This document shows, piece after piece, positions 42,373-54,266 of a DNA stretch of 64,000 bases. Location of the stretch: contig OZ038384.1 of the NCBI GenBank assembly GCA_964036045.1, positions 49,080,843-49,144,842 of the forward strand, written 5' to 3'. The notes under the pieces were generated by a model that had not been told where the DNA came from, made no database searches, and saw only the letters and a program-made list of their open reading frames with translations. Position numbers and translations under genes: made by a program. Origin of the DNA: Eutreptiella sp. 'Long Island Sound 2002' (Eukaryota; Euglenozoa; Euglenophyceae; Eutreptiales; Eutreptiaceae). Positions within the stretch are counted from its first letter, which is position 1, and each line of letters begins with the position of its first letter.

Positions 42373-44554
42373 ATGTCCACGCCAAGCGTCAGGACCTGGC
42401 CCATCAGAACTGTCCAAGTGCAAATGGGCAGCATGGCCCACCCTATGAGTGAACCACCTTACCGAGCACCACAACATCTCAGTGGCGCATCTGGGTCCCA
42501 AGGAGATCCAGAACGCAGAAGGGCGGAAGAAAATAAAGGCCTTACCACCGAGGCCTTAGCGGCCCACGGTGGAGACAGCCTCAGTCATCTCCACAGACGT
42601 GTAGCAGCCTCAGTATCCCGATCCAACTGTCCGGCTTCATCCTCAACAGCGATTGGAGGCCCTGAGGAACACGAGGAGCTGAGGAAGAAGATGGATGAAT
42701 ACATCCTCCATGAGGAGTACTACAAATCCATTCGTGGAGAAGATGGGGAGGAGCCATTGGCAGTACACGGATCCAGACCACGTACAGACCTAGGGTCCTA
42801 CACGCACTCTGGTCCTCCGTCCGACAGAGCCGAGACAGCATCCCTGCCAAGAAGACCGAGACCCGAGTATCCAAGAGCATGTTGTCCAACCCCAAGGGCT
42901 CCCGAAGTGGGCCCGACTCGGGTTGACGAACAACATCATCCAAGGCCAACCTACAGTGCCCTGGATCATACGGCCGAACTGTTGGCCAAACTTCTGTCTG
43001 GATCAGAAGATCCAGATGTGACGGCCCTATCAGAGGCCATTAAGGCTAAACTGGGTATTGCAGAACCCTTACCCAAGCCAGAGTTGTCCTCCCTCTCTCC
43101 CGGACTGAGTACCCTGGCCGAAGATCTTAAGAGATCAAGGGTCTCAAGGCTGTTGCCTAAGGTCACCTGCCCCAGCCCCTTTCACCCCCGTGCCAGGACA
43201 GTGCCCATGGCTGAACTACAGGACGTGCGTGTCACAGAGAGTGAGAGAAGAGGGCTGTCAGCCTTGGCACCTCTTGCTGGCGTATCGCCTTCAGGCCTAA
43301 CTCCGGGGGGTGGGAAGACGGGCAGACCTATTGCCCAGGCGAACATCGAGCTGGAACTGCCGGAGTTCGACCCCAAAAATCTGCCCGAATGGGCAGAAGA
43401 ATTTGCAGAGTTTCTTTTGCTAACTGGCCAATCCCATGTGGATGTGGCCACCAAATTTTCACTGCTGAAACGCTCATGCAAAAAGAAATATTTGCAAAAA
43501 CAGGTAAAACAGATTGTGAAAACCTGTTCCACCTGGGCAGAGGTACTCCTGAGGTTGGAGAAAACATTCCCAGTCTATGAGACTGACCTCAGTGTGCGCA
43601 CACAGATCGAGGACTTTCCTATGCTCCCTGAGTTTCCATCCGCTGCGCAAATTTCTGAATATGTGTGCGACTTGGAGTACCTACGGAGCCACTGAGCCCC
43701 ACCTGTGGCTCATGAGTAAGATCCACGAACGTACGTGGGATGATTGCCGCTCTACCTCTGAGAGGAAGAGTCGGACCCACTCGTACGATGAACTGGTGGA
43801 CCTCTTGATTGAGCTGGCTCTTGAGAGGGAGAATGACTCCCACATGGAGAAATTCCTCAAGAAGCATTTGGTTCGAGGTGGTACCCCTACCCCCGAACGT
43901 GGCGAAGGGAAAGGGGCTAAAAGTCCCACCAACGCCTACCAGGGAGGTGGTAAGGGGAGGGGTAACCTACGTGCCATGAATGAGGTTCAACCCGATGCAG
44001 GTACACCCCCTCTGTTCTACTGCAAACCTGTCAATTACAAGGGGGGGCCCTGTCATGCCTCTGACTGCGATCACCGCAGTAGCTGTATGCTGCAGATGAA
44101 ACGTCAGCAGCATACCAAAGATGCGAAACCTGTGACCCATCAGGACCATTTCAGGTGTACCATCACCTGTGGTTATTGTGGCAAGCGTCGTCACTACGAG
44201 GACGAATGCCCCATAAAGAAACGCGAGAGTGACAAACTCAAGCGTCAGGAGGTAGAACGCCAGAAGACCCAAACACCCACCAGAAATCCCCCGAATGGGG
44301 ATAAAGGTGGTAAAGGAGGTGGCAAGGGGGGTGGCAAAAATAAACCCCCTAACCCCCAGAGGCGCTCATCAGCGCCCGTTGCTACACCCACTCCTGCTGC
44401 TACACCCGCTCCGGCCGCAGGTGACCCCAAGAAGCGCCCCCAAGGGGATAACGCTACCCCTGAGGGGAATAATTCCAAGAAGAGGCGCTTGGCATGGATG
44501 GCCAGGTCCCTCATTGCTGCAGGGGTGGATGTCAAGTTCCCTGATGAGGAGTAG
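42373..44554 (+). pseudogene. Element B Gag, frameshifted by a 26-nt deletion
   Basis: It starts at ATG 42373 (MSTPSVRTW) and is open to about 43680. There, relative to A, 26 nt are missing between TAC repeats (microhomology deletion). The remainder continues in another frame to TAG at 44552-44554. The retrotransposon gag region and the zinc knuckle CGYCGKRRHYEDEC are both present. It lacks the 7-nt insertion that disrupts A's Gag. Confidence 0.8.
44552..44554 (+). promoter_or_regulatory. Gag-pol boundary stop codon, likely read through (element B)
   Basis: TAG GGG GGC GGC with pol open in the same frame, identical to A. Here no second stop precedes the protease. Confidence 0.6.
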
Positions 44555-47500
44555 GGGGGCGGCTCCGAAGAGGAGGACTTGGTTTTCTGGATCCTCGTGA
44601 AAATCAGGGATCAGGTTTTTCGAGCGGTGCTTGACACCGGTGCAACACTTTCCATAGTGGCCCGGCGCCTGCTAAAGACTTTCAAGAAAACTAAGACAGT
44701 GGCCATAAGAGTAGGGGATGGGCGTACCATCCATTCCTTGGGGGGGGTCGATGTGACTATATGCCTGGGCGACGAAACCGTGACCCAACACTGCAGAGTG
44801 CTTGACACCGACGCCTTTGACATTGTCATTGGTACCGACTTCCTACGAAGAAACCCCCAGGTAAAAATGCTGTCTCTCCAGCGCCCTTATTCTTTGCACT
44901 GCGACTTTGGCAGTGGGCTATTCTCCGTACCTTTGGAGCTGTCAGGAACAAAAGAGTCTGGGCTGCGCTACGCATCCAAGACTAACTATCGTACTGAAAA
45001 CTACCAGTTGGCCCGTCACGTTCTTGAAAATGGACTGGCGGCCCTTCAGGTAGACCTGCATGAGATCCAGGTGGAATTTTTTGCGAGCCAACAACAGCAC
45101 ATCATGCAGTTGTACTGCTCGAAACAACTGAACATTGCTTTCCGTTTCTTCTGGAAAGCAATGGGCCTAGCGTATGCTAACCCTCCCTTCTCCCTGCTCG
45201 CAAAGGTTCTAACCAAAATCGCGTATGAGGCAGGAAGGGTTGTCATGTGCACCCCTGACTGGGGCTGCTCTGGTGAACATGTTTACTGGCGCCGTATGCT
45301 AGATCGAATGACCGTGGGAAGAGTGCAACTCCCCGACGGCCCCATCTATGTGCCTGAGGACTCAGACACAGCTATGCAGGCCCCTGAGTGGGCCAGTTTC
45401 CTGTCCATCGTCGATGAATCTCTCAATGCTGTAACCCTGTGTGACCTAGACCAGGTGCTACTGAAAGAGGTCATGGCCGAAAATCGTAGCCTGACCCTTT
45501 ATGATCTCAAAAATCGATCTCCTGGGCACTTATCTGCCACACTTACAGGGTGTGAGTCTCCCGATGACTATCTGGAACCTGCAGCTGTAAAAGAGGATGC
45601 TGACGACCAACTGTCTGAGATCGCCAGCACTATTCCTTCTGTTGATCCCAGCTGTGTTGACCTAACACATAGTGCCTTCCTAGCCCAGCTGTTGCTAGAG
45701 GAGGTAGATCTAGAGTCAAGCCAGTGCTACACATGCAGCCTATGCACGCAGGTGAACCCATGGCCCGCAGTGCTGATGCTCTGGCGCGGCCTGCTGCTAA
45801 TAACATGCCATTGTCTGAGCATGACACTCAGGAACTCTGGCAGCTGTTGTACCTGAAGGCCGAAGGTATTGAGCGCCAAGAGCGGCTGCAACACCTCAGA
45901 CTGACCTGGAAATCCTCCATCTGGTCTGAGGAGGACGATGATTCCTATACGCTGCCTGATCCTGAGATACCGCTAGTGTATTCTCTGCACTATGGGCAGC
46001 AATGTCCCCCTGAGTGGGACGATGGTTCTGTGCCTGCCGAAACTGCTGATCGACAGAAAAAGAAAGAACATGGAAAGAGCAACCTCCATGCTGAGGAGGA
46101 TTTCCTTCAGAAACTCGAGAGTCTTAACCTTGACCCCCGCCTGAAGAAACTGCTGATAACCTATGAGGAGGTGTTCGGCGCCTTGCCGCCTCCCCTCTCT
46201 TGTAAAAAACTGGTCCAGATGGACCTTAAACTGAAACCTGAATTTGAAAAGACGCGAGTGAGACGTCGTCTCTATCCCGCTCTACAGGAACAGGTTGAAG
46301 AAATCGAGCGCCAGATCCAGGAATGCATTGATGCTTGCCTCGTTGAAGAGTATAAGCACGGGGACTATCCCCATCACTGCAGTCCCTGTTTCCTTGTTGC
46401 CAAACCAGGGTCGACTGCCCTACGTCTGGTTGTAGACTATGGTGAGGTCAACAAGAAAACCCAGAACCACTCAGGGAGTATTCCTAACATGGAAAATACC
46501 CTGGAGCGTATTGCCAAATGCAGGTACAAGACCAAAATGGACAAACGCTCTGGTTTCTGGCAGGTGGACCTAACCGCCGCAGCTCAGGAGCTGTTGGCTT
46601 TTATAACCCCTAAGGACCGTGTCTTCAAGTGGAAGGTTATGCCTTTTGGGGTGGCTAATGCCCCAGCACTCTTCCAAGAGCTTATGAACAAAAATTTGTA
46701 CATACTGAGGCGCAGGCCTCTAGTACAGGAGTTGATTTCTCGGGGTGCAGAAATGGAGGCTCACATCGACGACGTGAGTTTGGGTACTAATACCAAAGAG
46801 GACCATGTCCTTCTCCTCCGTGAATTTTTCACTGTCTGTCAAGAAAACCATCTCCGAATCAAACTCGAAAAATGTGAGTTTATGAAAGAAGAGATGGAGT
46901 ATTTGGGTTTCGACGTGGGGTATGGTTGGTGGAAACCAGCCGCGTCTAAGATGCAGCCCCTACAGGACATGCAGATTCGTGATGACCCTAAGAAGGGTCT
47001 ACACGACGTGAGGAGTTTTGTGAGCGCCTGTAATTTCTATCGGCGTCACATCCACAATTTTACTTACTCGTCTGCCCCCCTCACTGACCTAATCAAGAAA
47101 ACTACTCCCTGGAGGTGGACCGTCAGAGAGGAAGAGTGTTTCCAGGAGTTGAAGAAGAAGATTGCTTCCTCCAACTGCCTGGGAGTACCCCACCATGAGG
47201 GCGAGATAGTCCTGATCACTGATGCCAGTGATGTAATGGGGGGTGGTACGATCTCTCAATGGCAGGAGCTTAACCCCGCTGAACTAACCCACTGCCATTA
47301 TCGTACTACTGGACTGAACCGTGATGGTTCGTTGAAACATAACTATCCTACCAGTGAGTGGCGACTGGTGCCACTGAGACACTGGAATTGGAAATGGAAC
47401 CAAGTGTGTTCCAATTACCGCACCTATGACCAGGAACTCTTGGCCGGTATGTTGGTGCTTTCGTCACAGTCCCGACTTCTGGGATCTATCTCTATTGTCT

Positions 47501-49329
47501 GGCTGTGTGACCAGGAGCCTGTGAAGTCTTTTCAGAAGGGCCCACCACCAGAGAAAGCTAAGCTAAAGCGGTAGTGGACTTACCTGAGCCAGTTCAGGCT
47601 GACAGTGCATCATATCCCAGCGATAAAGAATGAACTGTCTGACTATATATCGCGCAACAACTTCGATGCGCTTATAGGTGAGAGCTCTGAGGCGCCCTCC
47701 CAGAGAGGCTTTCCAGCGTATGGATGTCCAGCTTGACCTGTCCATGCGCACTGCTGGAATCCTGGAGGGTTGGAGTCTAACCGACTATCAGTCAGAGTAT
47801 GAAGAAATTCTCCAAACCCTCAGCACTGGTCTCGAACCCCGTGTCATTGACGGGCACCAGTGGTATAGAAACAATCAGTACCTCTTCTACGAGGACCGAA
47901 TTGTGGTGCCTGAGGCACGACTGGATGGGTGCCTACAGTGGTCCCATCTCAGTTCTGGTCACACTGGCGCTAATCGCTCAGTGGACTTCTTCCGTGAGTG
48001 TTTCTACTCTAGTCTAACCCTGACTGAACTGAGGTCGCGTATGCAGACCATTGTGGATGCTTGTGGCTGTCATGCCAGCAAGCAGAGCGACAGTAGGGAT
48101 GGGGGCCTGATCTCCAGCTTACCCATACCCTATTGTGCTAACTCTCTTCTCTACGTGGATTTCATCCACAACCTACCACACTTCGGCGGCTATGATAGTT
48201 GCCTAGTGGTCACCTGTGGCCTATCTTGCTTCACCCGTGTGTTCCCTTGCAATAAGAAAATCACAGGTGAGCAGACTGTGAAAATGTTGGTCGAACAATG
48301 GTTCGAACCCTATGGAGCACCTAAGCAGGTGCACTCAGATGAGGATGTACGCATCCGCAGTGACACTGGGTGGTACAAACGAGTGCTAAATGCCCTCAAC
48401 GTGGAGGTAACCACAGGTGTGCCCTATACCCACACGTCTAACCCTCTCTGTGAGAGACAGAACCGTGTGGTGGAGCAAAACTTAAGAATCCTGATGAAAC
48501 AGGAGCGTACCAAGGACTGGGTACGCCTGGTGCCCTGGGCAGTACTGACCATGAACTCACAGCGGAGCTCTTCTACAGGTTTCACCCCCCACGAACTGTT
48601 CAATGGAGGGCGACCTGCTTGGTTCTTTAAAACCCCTTTCCTGAGGACTTCGAGAGCCCTGTGGGAGATTGGCTGCAACACAAGCAGTCTCTGGCTAACC
48701 AGGCTGGGACTAACCTGAGACACATTCGTGACCGTGAACTGAGCCGACGGAACCGCCTACGGCGACCTGCCAGCTTCAAGGTTGGTGACCTTGTTTTGGT
48801 ACACCATTCGGGCCTACCCTCCTGGCCTCGTAACTGCCTACAGGACCCTTACTTTGGACCCTATCGTATCATCAGGATAGATGGATCCAGGATCCATGTC
48901 AGGTGCAGTCCACGTCTAGGTGATGAACTGCTGTGTGCACCTAAACAGTTGAGGCACTATCACTGCCCTGACGACTTGTCTTGGGATGAGTGGCGCCTCA
49001 GCGACAGCGAGGTCGAGCGTATAGACCTAGAGAACGCTGCCAGTCCAGAGGAGGCAGACGAACTCGAAGAGATGACTGCCGATGAGATGGCAGTCGATGG
49101 TTACTACGTGGTTGCGGGTATTGCTCGCCACGAGTATAAACAGGGCTGAAAATTCCTAACCCTGTGGGATGGCTATGGGTTATCTGAGGCGACCTGGGAA
49201 CCTATGTCAGCCTTCATACAACCAGACGGGAGTATCAACCCTATCTTCCGCACCTACCTCGTTGAGAACAACGAGGGGCAGCTCCTAACCCGTGCTGAGA
49301 CTATGTCCCAGCGTAAGAAGCGAAACTAA
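44555..49329 (+). pseudogene. Element B Pol, multiple lesions
   Basis: Same domain order as A: protease DTGAT, spacer domain with NPPF at 45179-45190, RT with HIDD, RNase H, integrase, chromodomain. Lesions found by comparison with A are a net 28-nt deletion near 45719, TGG to TAG at 47572-47574, a 1-nt gain near 47690, a 1-nt loss in a C run near 48630, and TGG to TGA at 49147-49149. It cannot make a working Pol. Confidence 0.85.
44998..45400 (+). other. Spacer domain between protease and RT (element B), methyltransferase-like
   Basis: Nearly identical to the A copy, including YANPPFS and CTPDWG. It is listed so that all copies can be compared. Confidence 0.5.
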
Positions 49330-50882
49330 TTTCCCTGTGTCAGTCTACTGACAAGTGCCGAGCACTGCACTGACCCTATCTGTGCCCTGCAGGCCCATGC
49401 CTTGTTGACCATGTGTTGCATGGGGACTGCCCTAATGTAATGACCTTAGGGAGCCAACGAAGAACGGTGGCTTACTACACCAGGGGGGAATGACAAGCAA
49501 GGTGTTATGAAACAAGGTGTGTCTTCCCTCCTTGGGAACAAGCGAGCCCACAGTTAGGACCCCTGACTGGTCCAGACCCATGGGGTTCTACCCTTCCTTA
49601 CAGGGTTTACCATACCCCTATGTTTGCTACGTATGTCTGTGTGTGTCTCACTTCTCTCCCCAGCGTGGCTCCCGGAGACCGGGCTTCGCTGACGTCGGAC
49701 CGAAGGTCCCAATCAGGTACTATTACCACTCCTATGGCGCCCAATTTCTGTGCTGGCGCCTATCCTTGGGGGGAGACGGCAAAAGCCCTACCTACTAGAG
49801 GGGAGGGCTGGCGAAGTGTGCTAAGGGCATACAAAACGCCCATTTTTGCTAAGGGCCAAAAGCTAACGCACTCCCCTGCCCACGAGGAAAAGCACGCGGG
49901 ACAGGAGACACCACTACACTACACTCACTAACGCCAGCACCGGCCCTTGAAGGCAGGGTGAGCACTCATCACATGCACTCAACACCTGCCAGGCCTGCTG
50001 ACCCTAACCCCTACACACACTACTTGGTGTTGCTGTCAAAGATGTCTCGGGTCCTAATGGCCCTCCTGCGAAGAAGACAAGAGAACACAGCGCTGCTAAG
50101 CAACTGTGGCCTAACAGGGACGTCACAACACGTTTCCCTGCTAGGGCTATGAGGGAAGGGGTGCTCTTGTTGTGTGGACAGCGCGGATGTCGATGGAGTC
50201 GAACTGCCCTCGCCACTCCTGGCTGAGGCACAGTCAATTGATTGTATGATCAGCGCCCCTGTTTAGCTGGGGCACAAAAATGAGATGGCCGCCGAAGGCA
50301 GCTGCTGCGTGCACCAATCACCCTGAACCTCTCCCACCTGTACAACAGAGGCAAATGAAGGGGTGTTTGCGGCTGAGGAACCAAGCCACACTCCAGGTAC
50401 TATACCCTTCTCAGTGTGACCTATAATACACTGTCCTCAAACACGCCCTGTCAAGCAAGCAAGCGTTAAGAGACTCCTCAGGTTCTCTTAAAGAACGTAC
50501 CGAGGAGCCTCTGGGTAACCTAAACAAGGTTTACCTTGCGCATTTCGCGTTGCCTACCCTTTAATGCATCGTGTGCACGCAGGGAAGGGAGGCTGAACCA
50601 TTACCACATTGACTCCACCAGGAGGTGAGCTCCTCCTGGGCTAACCTACCTTACTCACCATGCATCGTGTGAATGCAGAAGTGAAGCGAACGCAAAGCAA
50701 CCCTATTGCGAGTTTTAAACAAGCCTAAGCGTTTTAAGCAACCCTACTTTAACGCTACGGCTACACACGAGCAAACACTTTCCTTTCCTTACCTGTGAAG
50801 AGAAATCAAGGATGAATTGGGGTACAGGAAAAGCGTCACAGCGTGTGAATGCCTCAATTAGGCACATGCATCGCGAGCACAG
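49330..50882 (+). other. Element B 3' untranslated region, left part
   Basis: Equivalent to 36609-38365 of A. It carries a second polypurine-like tract (49482-49488), the GGCGCC hairpin (49736-49760), the long nested hairpin (50363-50444, one mismatch) and the CTCCTC/GAGGAG hairpin (50474-50507). It stops at element C. Confidence 0.6.
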
Positions 50883-50887
50883 TGCAT
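50883..50887 (+). repeat. Target-site duplication of element C, left copy
   Basis: TGCAT, repeated at 62254-62258. Joining the two flanks restores the sequence seen uninterrupted in A near 38360-38375. Confidence 0.9.
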
Positions 50888-51673
50888 AGTAAGAAAAAGT
50901 GCTTTTCCATTGCTTTGAGGCATACTCTAGTTGTATTAGAGATGCACTGAGCATCCAGGCATTTCTATCTTAGTATTGGTCCCACCAAAACTGGTGATAA
51001 CACATTTTGACCTATGGAACCAAACACCCAATCAGGATATGGAGTGGACCCCTTAATCCCCTTTCAATGTGGGGCAAATAATCTTTTCCTGAGTTGACTG
51101 AGAACTGACATATCCAGGGCAGAGCCTATGAATTTATCTATGTTTTTCCATGAATTCTTAGCTATCCTAGTGGTATGCACCCTAGGGGGCTGGGCACCTC
51201 TTTTTGAGAGGTCCTGGGTTCAATTTCTGGTCAGCCTAGCTAAGTAGGACGATCCCATGTGACATGGCAGTGACCTCATCGCCACATGCCCTGCCACCTC
51301 AGCACATATGGGACCCAAAACAAAGAGTGCACATCTCCTGAGATGGCACTATGGAGATAGAGTGACCATGGGGCAATTTTCCTACTCTTTTCCAAAACAT
51401 TTCAGCTATCTTTGTGAATATGCATTCCGATTTGACCTGAGTTGCAGTTTCTGTGAATATCCAATCATCTTTCACTGTTTACACTGCAGCCCTTCATGCT
51501 TTGATCCTGATTCTCTTCTCCTTGCACACCTCTGGCTTGGGTTAATCGGGGGTTACTGTATTGGAACAAACAAAAGCTTTTCATCTCCAAAAACAAGCAG
51601 CAGGAAACCCTACACCAGCAGCAAGCAGCAGGAGAGACAAAAACACAGTGCTGAAACCACTATAAACTTTTCT
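50888..51673 (+). repeat. Element C 5' LTR
   Basis: 786 bp, ends AACTTTTCT. Contains a tRNA-like cloverleaf at 51158-51243. Confidence 0.9.
51158..51243 (+). other. tRNA-like sequence inside LTR of element C
   Basis: Acceptor-like stem TTAGCTA (51158-51164) with TAGCTAA (51237-51243). D-arm-like CCTAG/CTAGG (51166-51170, 51182-51186). Anticodon-like arm ACCTC, 7-nt loop TTTTTGA, GAGGT (51196-51212), with TTT in the anticodon position. T-arm with B box GGTTCAATTTC. It has extra bases before the anticodon arm and a very short variable region, so it is not a functional tRNA gene. A second copy is at 61738-61823. Confidence 0.5.
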
Positions 51674-51688
51674 GGTAGCAAGAGGCAG
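51674..51688 (+). promoter_or_regulatory. Element C primer-binding site
   Basis: GGTAGCAAGAGGCAG. With the last LTR base it reads TGGTAGCAAGAGG, close to an initiator-Met tRNA complement with one extra A. Confidence 0.55.
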
Positions 51689-51773
51689 TCTGTCTCTGCG
51701 CACCGGCAGCAACCCCGCGCCGTACATCCAGTGCGCCGAGTACAGGCACATATAAGCAGAAGGGTGACTGAAG

Positions 51774-54266
51774 ATGGACACAAGGAAGGAGGACGCCGAC
51801 GTGAAGACAGCGCCAGCGCCTGAGGCACCGGCAAGGCCAGCACCTGGCGCTGTACCTTCGGAGCCCTTACATGGGCCAGTGGAAGCGGCTGAGGACTCGC
51901 TGGATGGACTCCAGACGGCCTTCGGGGCCCTGTCAGTCGAAGAGTTGGTCTCTCAGCCTGTGAAGAGGAAGAGGGAGAGCGATAAGGATGCAGGAGACGA
52001 AGCAGACGAAGGAGAGGAGCAAGGGCAAGACCTGACGAATGCCCCTACCTTCGAAGGCGCACCAAGCGCTTCTGGCCTCCACGCATCACCCTCTCCTTTA
52101 ACCACCACACTCCCAATTCCAGACCCAGCCGCCGCAACATCCACTCCCATAACCAACCCGCCTATGGCAGAGGGCACAGGCTTTACTGGCATGCCTCCCT
52201 ACCCCGCCTATGGTATGGGCCCACCTACCACTGCGCTCCCTGAGGCAACTACTGCCAGTGAGCCGGTGGCTTCCAGCTCTGCGCCGCGATGGTATGCGGC
52301 TGAATATCCCCATCCACTACCCGCTACTGGAACCTATGTGGATGTTCCTGGGTATGCACCTGGGTATGCAACCTTGAGTGGGTTGAGGAGAGGACCCGAA
52401 TCTCTTGGTGGCAGGAGTAGAGGATCGGGAACATCCTCCAACAGGTCCCTGACGCGGTCGGAGATCAACGAGGTGCTCCGAGGAGCCACTTCAAAAATCG
52501 TGGGCGACCTCACTCAAGAGATCCGAGAGAAACTGGAGCCCCTGATGATCCCGCCCCAAGCGTCACCTACCACGGTGGGAATGTCATCCCACCGAGTACA
52601 GGCCAACCACCTGGCGGCAGGGTTGACAAACACCCTGGGGAGCCTGAGGAGCCGACCGATGCCGACTTCTGTAGCTATACCGAGAAGTCCCTTCGTACCG
52701 AGAACGGCCCAGCCGCCCTACAGCCACGTGACGAACTCTACGAGGGCCGAGCTGGACCGGCTGGGGCTGACAGCCTTGAGGGCAATGGTGGACGTGGAGC
52801 CTTATGGCTCTAGTGATCTAGGCGGAGACCCCTCCAATGATGAGCCGCCGTCGATGACTTCTACTTCGCCCTCGGAGGACGATGACCCGGAGGACCCCGA
52901 GGACCCAAAGGGGAAGAAGAAGAAGAAGAAGAAGAAGAAGAAGACCCGACGCCCTGAGGGACGCAGGTCTCAGTAGGCTAAGGCTTTTGCCACCTCCAAG
53001 ATCGTGGTGAACCTGCCTGAGTTCACAGGCAAGGACCTCAGCGAGTTCGCTGAGAATTTTGGCCGGTTTCTCCGATTGACCGGCCAAACCCACGCTAGTG
53101 GGCGAGTCAAGTGCGATCTGCTCCTGCAGTGCTGCAAGACCAAGTACCTGGAGAAGCAGGTCAGGCAGATCGTGACTAACTCCGCCACCTTTGCGGATGT
53201 GTTGGTTGCCCTGGAGAGGCAGTACCCGACCTACGAAACCGACCTCTCCATCAGGGCCGAGATCCAGAACCTGCCCGTGCTGCCCAACAACCCCAAACCT
53301 CGCAGGGTCTCTGAGCTGTTGGCTGACCTGGATCACTGGGCTGGACGACTGACGCCCGGTTCCTACAGCAGCGACGACCTGCTGTTCTGGTTGGTGGCAA
53401 AGCTCCCTCGAGAGCTATGGGACGAGTGCCGTTCGACGGCGGAGCGCAAGGCTAGATCCCTCCGCTACGAGGATCTATGCGTGCTACTCCTGGAGCTGGC
53501 GCTGGAGAAGGAGAGCGACCAGCACTTGAACAACTACCGTCCTGGTGGTGGAGGTTCTGGAGGCCATGGCAAAGGGTACCAAGGGTCCCGACCTGGGCAG
53601 GTGACTACCCCCAAACACGCTCACGCCCGTATCATGGAGAACGTGAGGGAGCTATTCTGGTGTGATGCCAGAGACGAGCAGGGCCACCTGCAGCACGCCC
53701 CTGACTGCGAGCAGCAAGACTGCTTCGTAGTCCAGGGGAAGCAGCAGGAGAAGAACACCGGCGCCAAACCGAAGCTGCCGGATCATTACAGGTGCACCAT
53801 CACGTGTGCATTCTACGGGAAGCGGAAGCACTACGAGGATGAGTGCTACAATAAGCAACGCCTATCGGCGAAGCTTAAGGGTGATGATCCTGGCAAAGGC
53901 TCAGGCAAAGGTGGAGGCAAAGGCAAAGGCAACGACTCCGGCAAGGGCAAGTTGAAAGGACGTGGTCAAGGGCAAGACAAGGGTCAAGGTGGACGAGGAG
54001 GAGGCGCTAACCGCCAGCCCGACAACAAGAACAAGGACAAGAACGGAGGCAACCCCAACCCTAATCCAGGGGGGAACTCCGAGCCCTCTGGAGGGCAGTC
54101 TGGTCCTACCACACGCTCACAAACGCAGGCCCAGCAAGAACAAGGAGCCAAGCGTGAGCATGAAGGTGGTGATGACGGCAACGCTAAGAAGAGGAGCCGT
54201 TTCATGAGGATGGCCCGCAAACTGCGGAACAAGGGGTTCGAGGTGACCTGTCCCGCGGAGTTCTGA
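51774..54266 (+). pseudogene. Element C Gag, one internal stop
   Basis: It starts at ATG 51774 (MDTRKEDADVK). About 400 residues of Pro/Ser/Thr-rich sequence end in a Lys run encoded by an AAG microsatellite (52913-52942). An in-frame TAG at 52974-52976 (CAG TAG GCT) follows. The same frame then carries the retrotransposon gag region (LPEFTGKDLSEFAENF onward), a Cys-rich segment and a zinc knuckle reading CAFYGKRKHYEDEC, where the second Cys is Tyr. The tail is Gly/Lys-rich. A and B have no stop at the corresponding point, so this one is probably a CAG-to-TAG mutation. The gag terminus is TGA at 54264-54266. Confidence 0.75.
54264..54266 (+). promoter_or_regulatory. Gag-pol boundary stop codon, likely read through (element C)
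   Basis: TGA CGG, with pol continuing in frame. TGA followed by CGG is a known read-through context in some plant RNA viruses. Position relative to the protease matches A, B and D. Confidence 0.6.
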
